Assembly: GCF_008124875.1 (NCBI RefSeq)
Contig: NZ_VNIA01000002.1
Span: forward strand, 186,001 to 250,000
Direction of reading: 5' to 3'
From: Tenacibaculum adriaticum
GTDB taxonomy: Bacteria; Bacteroidota; Bacteroidia; Flavobacteriales; Flavobacteriaceae
DNA length: 64,000 bases
Shown one piece after another: positions 1 to 8,881 of the stretch. Below the pieces are notes generated by a model, which ran no database searches, was not told the origin of the DNA, and saw only the letters and a list, made by a program, of their open reading frames with translations. Numbering within the stretch: position 1 is the stretch's first letter; every line of letters starts with the position of its first letter. The position numbers were made by a program, and so were the translations under genes.

Positions 1-405
1 TTCTTTAAAAGCTACTGTAGTTGTATCGTTTATAATTTTTTGAAAACTCTTACTTTTAATACTTACCGAAGTAATAACTTCGTGCACTTTACCTGATAAT
101 CTTCGTAGCGTTTCAAATGCTTCTTGATAATTTTTAGGTTTACCCAATGCTTCATTTTCGAACCAAACTATGGTATCGGAGGTGATTAATATATCCTTAT
201 CTGTCAATTCGTTGTTAAAAGGTTTCGATTTTAAATCCGCGAGGAAATCTGTTATTTCTGAAGCTTTTAATTGTTTTGGATATACTTCATCAACTTCTTT
301 TAGTCGAATTTCAAAATCGATATCTAATTCTTTGAAGAATTGTTGTCTTCTAGGTGAACCTGAAGCTAAAATAAGATGGTAATTAGTAAGTTTAGAGGAT
401 AACAT
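1..405 (-). CDS. maf: Maf-like nucleotide pyrophosphatase (3' end cut by window)
   Basis: The first 135 codons of a Maf/HAM1-type nucleoside triphosphate pyrophosphatase, read from the ATG at 403-405 to the left edge. The N-terminal LILASGSPRR motif and the downstream ITSDTIVW segment are the family's nucleotide-binding loop and catalytic acidic motif. Family members hydrolyse non-canonical or modified dNTP/UTP and are linked to septum inhibition. The start overlaps the end of the upstream UbiA-like gene by 14 bases, so the two are probably co-transcribed. The C-terminal third lies outside the window. Confidence 0.93.
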   Translation of the reverse strand, partial: MLSSKLTNYHLILASGSPRRQQFFKELDIDFEIRLKEVDEVYPKQLKASEITDFLADLKSKPFNNELTDKDILITSDTIVWFENEALGKPKNYQEAFETLRRLSGKVHEVITSVSIKSKSFQKIINDTTTVAFKE

Positions 406-1288
406 GTTTTATGTAATAAGAGATTAAAGGCATTGATAATATTCCTAGAAATAAAATAAAATCTATTCCTTTAATTAAATATTTATAATCTTTTTTAGTT
501 TTTGCTTTTTTTAGTTTTAAAAAGCAATAAATTTGAGGAATACATATGAGAAGTAAAATAATTATAGAGATGTATATATTGTTAATGAAGTAAAACATCA
601 TCATAGTGGTAGTTAATATAATAACTAAAGAAATTCTTAAAATTATTGTTTTAGCTTTTTCTTCCCCAAAGACAATAGGTAAAGTTTCCTGATTATTATA
701 ATTATCTACTTTAATATTCTTTAAATCTACAACAATACTTTTAATAAAATTTCCTGCAAAAGAAACTGCTATATAGTAGATTATAATTAACTCAAGATTT
801 AAAAAAATTTCCCATTCTGCAGAGCTTAAGGAAACAGGTGAGTCAATCCACCAAACTAAAACAATAGAACTAGATTTTAAAAAAGAAGGAATAATATTAT
901 TCATAAGTGTTTTTCTTGTTGAATCCATCGCATAAAATAATGTGGATAGACTAAGAAAAACAAAAATAAATGAATAACTAGGTTTCTCAATTTCAAAAGA
1001 AATATAAGTTCCTGCTGTTATTCCTAATAAAGAGAGAATAGAGTACCAAAAAAAAAGTTGTTTTTTAGTAATTACTTTTAAACTATTTTTTTTTATGAAG
1101 TAAAAAGTTATAAAAAAACTTCCTAAAACAATTAGAAGAGTAGAAAGAACTAACAGAAAAAAGTTACCACAAGTTAATGAGGTTTCGAAACCAAAACCTC
1201 TTAAAAAAAAGCATTTTACAAAGAATTGAATTAACGCGATAGAAATTAAATCTTTCCAATTAATAATTTTGTTAATATCAATAAGCAT
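392..1288 (-). CDS. UbiA-like polytopic membrane protein with degenerate first Asp motif
   Basis: A 298-residue, very hydrophobic protein with about eight or nine membrane segments. Residues 188-195 (DLKNIKVD) followed by TLPIVFG at 202-208 match the second Asp-rich motif and following loop of UbiA prenyltransferases. Flavobacterial relatives next to maf are often annotated as geranylgeranylglycerol-phosphate geranylgeranyltransferase-like. The first motif (NDxxDxxxD), expected after the second helix near residues 60-70, is replaced by a Lys/Phe-rich stretch, so diphosphate-Mg binding may be weakened or lost. It sits 1 bp downstream of smpB and overlaps maf. Family assignment is moderately sure; the substrate is unknown. 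Confidence 0.6.
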   Translation of the reverse strand: MLIDINKIINWKDLISIALIQFFVKCFFLRGFGFETSLTCGNFFLLVLSTLLIVLGSFFITFYFIKKNSLKVITKKQLFFWYSILSLLGITAGTYISFEIEKPSYSFIFVFLSLSTLFYAMDSTRKTLMNNIIPSFLKSSSIVLVWWIDSPVSLSSAEWEIFLNLELIIIYYIAVSFAGNFIKSIVVDLKNIKVDNYNNQETLPIVFGEEKAKTIILRISLVIILTTTMMMFYFINNIYISIIILLLICIPQIYCFLKLKKAKTKKDYKYLIKGIDFILFLGILSMPLISYYIKHVIL

Positions 1289-1289
1289 G

Positions 1290-1748
1290 TTATTTAAAAT
1301 CCTTTTTTATACGAGCTAAGTCACGTTTGGTGTCACGATCTTTTATTGTTTCTCTTTTATCATGAATTTTTTTACCAGTAGCTAATGCTATTTCTAATTT
1401 TGCAAATCCATTTTCGTTAATAAACAAACGTAAAGGAATTATTGTATTTCCTTTAGCTTCAACTTCACGTTCTAATTTTTTTAGTTCACGTTTGTTAAGA
1501 AGTAAACGGCGCTCACTTTTTGGTTTGTGATTGTAATGATTGCCAAAAGCATATTCTTCAATATACATATTCACAACAAAGAGTTCTCCTCGGTCGTTAA
1601 ACTCACAAAAACTCTCTGTAATACGTGCTTTACTTTGACGAATTGATTTGATTTCGGTGCCTGTAAGCTGAATACCTGCTGTGTATTTTTCTATAATCTC
1701 GTATTCAAAACGAGCTTTTTTATTTTGGATATTAATGTTTTTCTGCAT
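1290..1748 (-). CDS. smpB: SsrA-binding protein SmpB
   Basis: A 152-residue SmpB of normal length. It binds tmRNA and delivers it to stalled ribosomes for trans-translation. Diagnostic features are the early KKARFEYEI and GIQLTGTEIKSIR segments of the OB-like barrel. The basic C-terminal tail (KKIHDKRETIKDRD and onward) enters the mRNA channel. It is the first gene of a minus-strand group with the UbiA-like gene and maf, with only 1 bp to the next gene. No tmRNA gene was seen in the window. Confidence 0.97.
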   Translation of the reverse strand: MQKNINIQNKKARFEYEIIEKYTAGIQLTGTEIKSIRQSKARITESFCEFNDRGELFVVNMYIEEYAFGNHYNHKPKSERRLLLNKRELKKLEREVEAKGNTIIPLRLFINENGFAKLEIALATGKKIHDKRETIKDRDTKRDLARIKKDFK

Positions 1749-1870
1749 AAATCTTCACTAAAAAATCAGACTGCAAAGATACATTTTTTGGATTTGAAGT
1801 ATCAGTTTAAAGTTTAATAACTCTTGTAGTGTATTATTTTTATTTAATAAAACGAATTTTTCTAAAAAAA

Positions 1871-1900
1871 AAAAGAACATCAAGTATTTGATGTTCTTTT
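1871..1900 (-). terminator. Intrinsic terminator after the histidine phosphatase gene
   Basis: A 13-bp perfect stem (AAAAGAACATCAA with TTGATGTTCTTTT) and a 4-nt loop. On the minus strand it is followed by a long T run (plus-strand A run just before 1871). It lies 26 bp beyond the stop of the minus-strand gene ending at 1926. Confidence 0.85.
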
Positions 1901-1925
1901 TATGATGAATGTAAGATTTATAACC

Positions 1926-2432
1926 TTAATCTATTTTTAACAACACGCATGTTGTTTTATTTTTAGTTACTGTTACTATATATAAATTTCCACTATTATT
2001 CTCTTCTATTGTAGGGTATTTTTCTTCCCCCAACATTATATTAGCTAATTGAGGGGTTGTATCGCTGTGACCAACAATTAAAACCGATTTTCCAGAAGTG
2101 TTATATTTAAAACCAGAATCGTACATTCTAGTCGTATCAAACGCGTAGGTAGGTAATTTTTTACTGTCGGCTGTTGGTTTTGCAGTTTGCTTTGTTCTTC
2201 TAAAATCTGTTGAATAGACAGCATCTAAGTTTACTGGAGCAAAAACTTTTGCCCAGTTTTTAGCACGATCAAGACCTGTTTGGTTTAAATCTGGATTTGT
2301 ATTGGTTGCATCAGAATCATCTTTTTCTGCATGACGGATTAAATAATAGGTAGTAACCTCTTCTCCTTCTTCTTGAGAAAAACCTGAAAATGAACTAAAT
2401 AGTAAAACGAAAATGATTAGATAATTCTTCAT
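1926..2432 (-). CDS. Exported histidine phosphatase family protein (SixA/PGM-like)
   Basis: About 168 residues from the preferred start. A hydrophobic signal peptide (KNYLIIFVLLFSSFSGFSQ) suggests export to the periplasm. The mature part begins with YYLIRHAEKD, where RHA is the phosphohistidine motif of the histidine phosphatase superfamily. The second catalytic His is in IVGHSDTTP. An ORF could start 57 bases earlier at 2489, but a -7 promoter box at 2452-2459 lies inside that extension and the Met at 2432 gives a clean signal peptide. The substrate cannot be told; the length fits SixA-like small phosphatases. Confidence 0.85.
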   Translation of the reverse strand: MKNYLIIFVLLFSSFSGFSQEEGEEVTTYYLIRHAEKDDSDATNTNPDLNQTGLDRAKNWAKVFAPVNLDAVYSTDFRRTKQTAKPTADSKKLPTYAFDTTRMYDSGFKYNTSGKSVLIVGHSDTTPQLANIMLGEEKYPTIEENNSGNLYIVTVTKNKTTCVLLKID

Positions 2433-2451
2433 AAAAAAAATATTTTGAGGG

Positions 2452-2459
2452 CAAATATA
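2452..2459 (-). promoter_or_regulatory. Bacteroidota -7 box for the histidine phosphatase gene
   Basis: TATATTTG on the minus strand matches TAnnTTTG, about 20 bp before the ATG at 2432. It argues against the longer reading frame that begins at 2489. Confidence 0.5.
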
Positions 2460-2467
2460 ATAAAAAT

Positions 2468-2497
2468 AAAAAACGATGCATATATGCATCGTTTTTT
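2468..2497 (-). terminator. Intrinsic terminator after clpB
   Basis: A perfect 30-bp palindrome centred at 2482/2483 (core CGATGCATATATGCATCG) flanked by A and T runs, 33 bp beyond the clpB stop. It can fold on either strand, but only clpB reads into it. Confidence 0.8.
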
Positions 2498-2529
2498 ATT
2501 TAATTTTATCTACTAAACTAATTATTACT

Positions 2530-5127
2530 TTATGTTAAATTAGAAGGATTTCTAAATACTAAATTACCATCAAATTCATCCAGTAAAACTATACTATTTG
2601 ATGTTATTTTACCTCCTAAAATTTCTTTTGATAGTAAATTCATTACTTCTTTTTGAATTACCCTTTTTACAGGTCGTGCTCCAAATTCAGGTTGATAACC
2701 TTTCTTAGCTAAGTAATCTATCGCTTCATCTGTAGCGTCTAAAGTAATGTTTTGTTCTATCAACATTTTTTTAACTCCGTTTAATTGTAATTGAACAATT
2801 TGTTTGATATTATCTTCAGATAGTGGTGTAAACATTATAATATCATCAATACGGTTTAAAAATTCAGGTCTAACAGTTTGTTTTAATAAACCGAGAACCT
2901 CTGTTTTAGCTAACTCCATTGTGGTATCAATATCACCTTTCATATTTTCAAATTTCTCTTGAATAATATGGCTTCCCATATTAGAGGTCATAATAATGAT
3001 TGTATTCTTAAAATCAGCAATACGACCTTTATTGTCGGTTAATCGACCTTCGTCTAATACTTGTAATAAAATATTAAAAGTATCTGGATGTGCTTTTTCA
3101 ATTTCGTCTAACAATACAACAGAATAGGGTTTTCTACGAACGGCTTCCGTTAATTGTCCGCCTTCATCGTAACCTACATATCCTGGAGGAGCACCTACTA
3201 ATCTACTAACAGCATGACGTTCTTGGTATTCACTCATGTCAATACGAGTCATGGCGTTTTCATCGTCAAAAAGATATTGTGCAAGTGCTTTTGCTAATTC
3301 GGTTTTACCAACACCTGTTGTTCCTAAGAATAAGAAAGAACCAATCGGTTTATTAGGGTTTTGTAATCCTGAGCGAGAACGACGAACCGCATCAGAAACT
3401 GCTTCAATAGCTTCTTCTTGTCCAACCACACGCTTGTGTAATTCATCTTCTAGTTTTAATAATTTCTCGCGTTCCGATTGTAGCATTTTAGTTACAGGAA
3501 TCCCCGTCCATTTAGCAACAACTTCCGCTATATTATCATAGGTAACTTCCTCTTTTATTAAAGAGTTTTCATTCTGATTTGCTAAAACTTCTTGTTGTTT
3601 TTCTAATTCTTCTTGAGCATCTTTAATTTTACCGTAACGTAACTCAGCAACTTTACCATAGTCTCCATTTCTTTCTGCTTTTTCAGCTTCTAGTTTGTAA
3701 CTTTCTATATCTGTTTTTAGATTCTGGATACTATCTACAATATTTTTTTCTGATTGCCATTTTGCATTGATTTCATTGCGTTCTTCTTTTAAGTTCGCTA
3801 AATCTGCGTTTAAAGACTTTAGTTTTACTTCGTCGTTTTCTCGTTTAATTGCTTCAATTTCAATTTCTAATTGCATTACTTTACGATCTAGAACATCTAA
3901 TTCTTCTGGTTTTGAATTGATTTCCATTCGTAGTTTAGCAGCAGCTTCATCCATTAAATCAATAGCTTTATCAGGTAAAAAACGATTTGTAATGTAGCGT
4001 TGAGATAATTCTACAGCTCCAATAATAGCTTCATCTTTAATACGAACTTTATGATGTGCTTCGTATTTTTCTTTAATACCACGAAGAATTGAAATAGCAC
4101 TTTCTGTATCTGGCTCATCTACATTAACCTTTTGAAAACGTCGTTCTAAAGCTTTATCCTTTTCAAAATATTTTTGGTACTCGTCTAAAGTAGTTGCACC
4201 AATTGCGCGCAATTCTCCACGTGCTAACGCTGGTTTTAAAATATTTGCAGCATCCATAGCACCTTGTCCGCCTCCAGCTCCGACTAACGTATGAATTTCA
4301 TCAATAAATAAAACAATATTTCCATCAGAAGAAGTAACTTCTTTAATTACCGCTTTTAAGCGTTCTTCAAATTCTCCCTTGTATTTAGCGCCAGCAATTA
4401 GTGCGCCCATATCTAACGAATAAATAACTTTATCTTTTAGGTTTTCTGGAACATCTCCTCGGATGATTCTGTGTGCTAATCCTTCAGCAATCGCCGTTTT
4501 ACCTGTACCTGGTTCTCCTACTAAAAGGGGGTTGTTTTTAGTTCTACGCGATAAGATTTGTAATAATCTACGTATTTCTTCATCACGACCAATTACCGGG
4601 TCTAATTTACCGTCTTGTGCTAATTGATTAAGGTTTTTGGCGTATTTATTTAGTGAATTATACGTTTCTTCAGCACTTTGTGAAGTAACTCGTTCTCCTT
4701 TACGTAATTCGTTTATAGCACTTTCTACTAACTTTTCTGAAGCGCCTTGATCTTTTAAAGCTTGTCCTATAGAACTTTTAGATTTAATAATCGCTAAAAT
4801 TAAATGTTCTATAGAGACATATTCATCATTCATTTTTTTCGCGATGATTGATGCTTCATTAATTGTTTTGCTTGCTTCTCGAGAGAGCATTAATTCAGCG
4901 CCAGAAACTTTAGCAAAACTTTCTAATTGCTTGTCTAATACTTGCTGAACTATATCAATATTAATATTGAGTTTCTTCAAAATAAAAGGAAGAATATTTT
5001 CATCTACTTGAAATAAAGCTTTAAAAATATGCTCGTTTTCTATTTGATTATGGCCATAGCTTTGCGCTAATTGTTGCGCCAACTGAATGGTCTCTTGTGA
5101 TTTTATAGTGAAATTGTTTAAATTCAT
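2530..5127 (-). CDS. clpB: ATP-dependent disaggregase ClpB (Hsp100)
   Basis: An 865-residue protein of full family length. It rescues aggregated proteins in the cytoplasm together with DnaK. In order: Clp N-terminal repeats (residues 1-145); AAA+ domain 1 with Walker A GEPGTGKT and Walker [15 protein letters not shown]; a coiled-coil middle domain (about 400-530, rich in E/K/L); AAA+ domain 2 with GTTGVGKT and [12 protein letters not shown]; and a C-terminal D2-small domain with [10 protein letters not shown]. It has its own terminator and is divergent from ytxJ. No CIRCE-like element was seen in the 160-bp upstream region. Confidence 0.98.
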   Translation of the reverse strand: MNLNNFTIKSQETIQLAQQLAQSYGHNQIENEHIFKALFQVDENILPFILKKLNINIDIVQQVLDKQLESFAKVSGAELMLSREASKTINEASIIAKKMNDEYVSIEHLILAIIKSKSSIGQALKDQGASEKLVESAINELRKGERVTSQSAEETYNSLNKYAKNLNQLAQDGKLDPVIGRDEEIRRLLQILSRRTKNNPLLVGEPGTGKTAIAEGLAHRIIRGDVPENLKDKVIYSLDMGALIAGAKYKGEFEERLKAVIKEVTSSDGNIVLFIDEIHTLVGAGGGQGAMDAANILKPALARGELRAIGATTLDEYQKYFEKDKALERRFQKVNVDEPDTESAISILRGIKEKYEAHHKVRIKDEAIIGAVELSQRYITNRFLPDKAIDLMDEAAAKLRMEINSKPEELDVLDRKVMQLEIEIEAIKRENDEVKLKSLNADLANLKEERNEINAKWQSEKNIVDSIQNLKTDIESYKLEAEKAERNGDYGKVAELRYGKIKDAQEELEKQQEVLANQNENSLIKEEVTYDNIAEVVAKWTGIPVTKMLQSEREKLLKLEDELHKRVVGQEEAIEAVSDAVRRSRSGLQNPNKPIGSFLFLGTTGVGKTELAKALAQYLFDDENAMTRIDMSEYQERHAVSRLVGAPPGYVGYDEGGQLTEAVRRKPYSVVLLDEIEKAHPDTFNILLQVLDEGRLTDNKGRIADFKNTIIIMTSNMGSHIIQEKFENMKGDIDTTMELAKTEVLGLLKQTVRPEFLNRIDDIIMFTPLSEDNIKQIVQLQLNGVKKMLIEQNITLDATDEAIDYLAKKGYQPEFGARPVKRVIQKEVMNLLSKEILGGKITSNSIVLLDEFDGNLVFRNPSNLT

Positions 5128-5287
5128 AATAATTTTATTTCTTTTGTTAGCAGAAAGACAAAATCGATACCATTTTGTTTTGTTGTTTTAAAACCGTCAT
5201 TTTGTCTTTAAAAGCTTTGTTTTGCTGACTTTTTGACTTGTTTTAAAGATTAATGATGTAAAAAAGACATATTTATAAAAACATTCT

Positions 5288-5692
5288 ATGGGAATATTTG
5301 AAAACATCTTCGGAAAAACTTCTAACTCTTCAGAAAATAAAGAACATGAAGAGTCAAAAATTAAATGGATTCCATTAACAAGCATTCAACAAATTAAAGA
5401 GATTAAAAATCTTTCTAAAACAAATTTAGTAGGAATTTTTAAACATTCAACACGTTGTGTTATTAGTAGGACGGTGTTAGACAGATTTCAACAAGTTTTT
5501 CCAGAAAACAATAGTATTAAAATGTATTATTTAGATTTGTTAAATTATAGAGACGTTTCTAATGAAATAGAAGTTGCTTTTCAGGTATTACATCAATCTC
5601 CTCAATTTCTATTAATTAAAGAAGAAAATCCTATTTTACATGCTTCACATTACGACATAACACAAATTAATTTTCAAAAAATAATTAAATAA
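5288..5692 (+). CDS. ytxJ: Bacillithiol-system redox protein YtxJ
   Basis: A 134-residue thioredoxin-fold protein. The IFKHSTRCVIS segment (about residues 50-60) is the YtxJ signature with its single redox Cys. Family members are proposed monothiol bacilliredoxins that remove bacillithiol from protein thiols. About 30 residues before the domain are polar and acidic. The gene is divergent from clpB and upstream of the helicase; a link to protein stress is only contextual. The annotation is good by motif, the activity is inferred from the family. Confidence 0.85.
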   Translation: MGIFENIFGKTSNSSENKEHEESKIKWIPLTSIQQIKEIKNLSKTNLVGIFKHSTRCVISRTVLDRFQQVFPENNSIKMYYLDLLNYRDVSNEIEVAFQVLHQSPQFLLIKEENPILHASHYDITQINFQKIIK

Positions 5693-5728
5693 ACTGTTAA
5701 TTTTACTGGGTTTTGTTTAAATAGGTCG

Positions 5729-5736
5729 TATTTTTG
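5729..5736 (+). promoter_or_regulatory. Putative -7 box upstream of the TTG-start helicase
   Basis: TATTTTTG fits TAnnTTTG and ends 21 bp before the TTG at 5758, giving a short leader and supporting that start. No convincing -33 element was seen. Confidence 0.4.
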
Positions 5737-5757
5737 TAATCTTCAAAATTATTAGAC

Positions 5758-7314
5758 TTGAGTACAGTAAACACGAAACAAAACAAAGTAGGTAAGGATT
5801 TATACGATTATCAAAAAGAAGCATTACATAAAATTTTTAAAAGTTTTGAAAATGCACCAGAAGATTATCACTTACTATATCAACTGCCTACGGGAGGTGG
5901 TAAAACTGTTATATTTTCGGAAATTACACGCCAATATATAAAACATTATCAAAAGAAGGTTTTGATAATGACTCATCGTATAGAATTATGCAAGCAAACT
6001 CATAAAATGTTAAACGAGTTTGAAGTTCATAATAAGATTATTAATAGTAAAGCAAGTTTAGATGATCAAGGTGATTATGATTGTTTCGTCGCAATGGTAG
6101 AAACACTTAATAATCGTTTAAATGATGATAAGCTTGATATTTCTGATATTGGTTTAGTGATTATTGATGAGGCTCACTATAATTCGTTTACTAAATTATT
6201 TAAGTTTTTTAATAAGTCTTTTATTTTAGGAGTTACGGCGACACCGTTAAGTTCTAATATGAAATTACCAATGAAAGACAATTATAATGAGTTAATTACA
6301 GGAGAAAGTATTAACACATTAATAGAGAATGAGTATTTAGCGAAAGCAAATATTTATTCTTACAACGTTGGCTTAACTTCGTTAGAAGTAGGAGCAAACG
6401 GAGATTATACTGTAAAGTCATCTGAAGATTTATATACAAATTCAGATATGCTTTCTAAATTATTACAATCTTATGAAGAGCGTGCAAAAGGAACTAAAAC
6501 TTTAATATTTAATAATGGAATTAATACTTCCTTACATGTTTTTGATACTTTTAAAAGAGCAGGATACCCCATTGCGCATTTAGATAATACCAATACAAGA
6601 AAGGAACGTGATTTTATTTTAAAGTGGTTTAAGAAAACACCCAATGCAATTATTACTTCGGTAAGTATTTTAACGACCGGTTTTGATGAACCAACAGTTG
6701 AATCTATTATTCTGAATAGAGCAACAAAGTCGTTAACCTTATACTACCAAATGATTGGTCGTGGATCTCGAATTTTGTCAGGAAAATCAGAATTTAATGT
6801 AATTGATTTAGGAAACAACTTTCATCGTTTTGGACCTTGGGGAGCTGATCTAGATTGGCAGCGCATGTTTAGAGCGCCTAATTTCTATTTGGATAATCTA
6901 TTAACAGATGAAGAAATAGAAAATGATTTTAGATATGAATTACCTCCAGAAGTAAAAAGTGAATTTGCCAATACAAAAGAAGACGATCTTTATTTTGATG
7001 TAAAGAAAGTTTATATTAGTGCTATTCAAGCAGGGGAGAGTTCAAAAAAAGTTTTAGAACGTTCTATTGAGCATCATACTAGAATGTGTGTAGAAAATAG
7101 TGAAGATATGTTTGATGCTTTAATTTTAGCTAAAAAACTGGGTGGGGATATAGATGATAGAATTCATCGTTATTCTAAATGTATTTGTAAATCTACTCAT
7201 AACTTTATTGATTGGCTACAAGATGATTATCGCAAAAAATTAAATTCTAACATACGTAATAACTTTGATGAAGTATTTGAGGATATTTTTGGACATCCAC
7301 CAATAGAAGAATAA
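5758..7314 (+). CDS. Superfamily 2 DEAD/DEAH-box helicase
   Basis: A 518-residue SF2 helicase of the SSL2/RadD-like type. The N terminus carries a Q-like motif (LYDYQKEALHKIF), Walker A LPTGGGKT (motif I), IIDEAH (motif II) and GVTATP (motif III). The second RecA domain has TTGFDEPTVESIILNR and QMIGRGSR (motifs V and VI). The C-terminal 130 residues are less conserved. Translation must begin at TTG (5758): there is no ATG before motif I and the domain starts only about 15 residues in. The substrate (DNA or RNA) is unknown. It is single-gene, with its own terminator. Confidence 0.88.
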   Translation: MSTVNTKQNKVGKDLYDYQKEALHKIFKSFENAPEDYHLLYQLPTGGGKTVIFSEITRQYIKHYQKKVLIMTHRIELCKQTHKMLNEFEVHNKIINSKASLDDQGDYDCFVAMVETLNNRLNDDKLDISDIGLVIIDEAHYNSFTKLFKFFNKSFILGVTATPLSSNMKLPMKDNYNELITGESINTLIENEYLAKANIYSYNVGLTSLEVGANGDYTVKSSEDLYTNSDMLSKLLQSYEERAKGTKTLIFNNGINTSLHVFDTFKRAGYPIAHLDNTNTRKERDFILKWFKKTPNAIITSVSILTTGFDEPTVESIILNRATKSLTLYYQMIGRGSRILSGKSEFNVIDLGNNFHRFGPWGADLDWQRMFRAPNFYLDNLLTDEEIENDFRYELPPEVKSEFANTKEDDLYFDVKKVYISAIQAGESSKKVLERSIEHHTRMCVENSEDMFDALILAKKLGGDIDDRIHRYSKCICKSTHNFIDWLQDDYRKKLNSNIRNNFDEVFEDIFGHPPIEE

Positions 7315-7334
7315 TAAAGAATTTAAATTAATAA

Positions 7335-7366
7335 TACAAAAAGTGGTTTTAAAACCACTTTTTGTA
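7335..7366. terminator. Bidirectional terminator between helicase and corA
   Basis: A perfect 32-bp palindrome (half-site TACAAAAAGTGGTTTT), A/T-rich at both ends, between the convergent stops at 7314 and 7349. It overlaps the last codons of corA. Confidence 0.88.
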
Positions 7367-8446
7367 TTTAAAATATCCAAGCATTGAAAATGCTGTGAGA
7401 AGTATCACTCCCCACATTATATAATATCCATTTTGGTATTCTAACTCTGGTATGTGTTTAAAGTTGGTACCGTAAATACCAGCTATAAAAGTTATTGGAA
7501 TAAAAACAGCAGAAAAAATAGTAAGAATTTTCATAATGTCATTTAAACGATTATTAACGTTGGTAGAATATACTGTTAGTTGCTCACTTAACATGCTTTT
7601 ATAATGATCTACAGAGTCACTAGCTCTTTGTATTAAATCAATTAAATCATTAAAAAATAATTGATCTTCTTTGTCTATCAGATTGGTTTTAAACTCTTTA
7701 AAAGAGAAAAGAACTTCTCTTGCTGGTTTAATTGCCTTTCTAAAATAATTTAACTCAATTTTTGTTAAATTAATCTCTTGTAAGGTGTCTTTACTTGGTT
7801 GCAATAAAATTTTATCTTCTAACTCTTCAACTTTAGCGCCAAAAATTTCCATTAAAAAGTTATAATTATCAACTATAGCATCTAAGAGACTGTATTTTAA
7901 ATAAGTTAGACTTAGTTTACGAACTCTGGTATTGCTTTTACTAATCCTTTCTCTAACAGGCTCAAAAATATCTCCATCTTTTTCTTGAAAAGTCAATAAA
8001 ATATTTTTAGTCAAATACATGGAAACTTGTTCAGCATCTAGCATGTGTGTACTAACATCTAAACTCATCATTTTAATAATGGTAAAAATATGATTTTCGT
8101 CGACATCTACTCTAGGACGTTGTCCTGTATGCACAATATCTTCTAAAATTAAAGTATGAATATTAAAATACAGACCTATAGAGTTAATCAGTTTTACATC
8201 ATGTAATCCATCTATATTAATCCAAATATTTTTATATTCATTTTTATAATTTTCTATCTCCTTTATAGATGATAGATTTGTTTTAATAAATTTATTCTCA
8301 TCATAAGCAATAAGTTCAATAGTAGCTTCTTGTTGTTTTTGTTCACCAATAAAAATAAGTTTCCCAGGAGCCTGTCCAGCAGTTTGCTGCTGTTGTTTGG
8401 TTATAAATCTGACTTTTTTTAATATCTGCGGTTTTTTACGCTTCAT
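7349..8446 (-). CDS. corA: CorA-family divalent cation transporter with GTN instead of GMN
   Basis: A 365-residue CorA-type Mg2+/Co2+ channel from the preferred start. It has a long cytoplasmic N domain, then TM1 (about 303-324) followed by the pore signature and TM2 near the end. The family signature YGMNF reads YGTNF here (residues 325-327 are GTN). Two charged residues end the chain (KKWF), as usual. A longer frame could start at 8476, but the Met at 8446 (KRKKPQIL) is the typical flavobacterial start and reduces overlap with the upstream TerB-like gene to 11 bp. The two are probably one transcript. Confidence 0.88.
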   Translation of the reverse strand: MKRKKPQILKKVRFITKQQQQTAGQAPGKLIFIGEQKQQEATIELIAYDENKFIKTNLSSIKEIENYKNEYKNIWINIDGLHDVKLINSIGLYFNIHTLILEDIVHTGQRPRVDVDENHIFTIIKMMSLDVSTHMLDAEQVSMYLTKNILLTFQEKDGDIFEPVRERISKSNTRVRKLSLTYLKYSLLDAIVDNYNFLMEIFGAKVEELEDKILLQPSKDTLQEINLTKIELNYFRKAIKPAREVLFSFKEFKTNLIDKEDQLFFNDLIDLIQRASDSVDHYKSMLSEQLTVYSTNVNNRLNDIMKILTIFSAVFIPITFIAGIYGTNFKHIPELEYQNGYYIMWGVILLTAFSMLGYFKYKKWF

Positions 8447-8822
8447 TTGTTTGTAATAATTTATGAATTCTGGCAAGTAATATTAATTCAGATTTATTTT
8501 TACTTGCAAAAGCTTCACAAATACTATGCGAAGCTTTAATTATTTTTTTTGCGGTGTCGTTAGTAAAATATTCTTTGTTAGCAATAACAAAAGCTTTAAA
8601 TTTTTGAAATGCTTCTTCAGATGTAATTTTTTCTTTTATTAAACTTCTAAGAGTTTCATATATAACCTCTTTGTTTTCTATGGTTTCTAGCCAACTTCTT
8701 TCAACAATAGCAACGATTTTGCGTTTCTCGTCAATTTCTATTTTTTTGTCTACCATTGCTAGTGAATAAAATAAATATGCTATGTGGATGTAAAAATGTT
8801 TAGAAAATTTTTTCTCAGTCAT
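8436..8822 (-). CDS. TerB-like alpha-helical protein
   Basis: A 128-residue, all-helical soluble protein. The segment YLFYSLAMVDKKIEIDEKRK resembles the conserved acidic helix pair of the TerB/DjlA-N superfamily (pattern aDGxIdexE), which can bind metal. It overlaps the start of corA, so the two are translationally coupled, suggesting a role with metal transport or stress. No enzyme motif is visible. A second TerB-like gene lies at 9756-10181. Confidence 0.6.
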   Translation of the reverse strand: MTEKKFSKHFYIHIAYLFYSLAMVDKKIEIDEKRKIVAIVERSWLETIENKEVIYETLRSLIKEKITSEEAFQKFKAFVIANKEYFTNDTAKKIIKASHSICEAFASKNKSELILLARIHKLLQTNEA

Positions 8823-8850
8823 TTTTTTTAAATTAAGAATTTAAATTTAC

Positions 8851-8858
8851 TAAATTTG
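8851..8858 (+). promoter_or_regulatory. -7 box for the universal stress protein gene
   Basis: TAAATTTG, a perfect TAnnTTTG match, 23 bp before the ATG at 8882. Confidence 0.5.
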
Positions 8859-8881
8859 ATAGAAACAAAACTGTTTAGATT

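Noticed and set aside
2433-2489. A longer N terminus for the histidine phosphatase starting at 2489
   Set aside because: The promoter box at 2452-2459 is inside it, and it would hide the signal peptide.
5197-5385. A 62-residue minus ORF between clpB and ytxJ
   Set aside because: It overlaps the ytxJ start on the other strand and has no recognisable domain or promoter.
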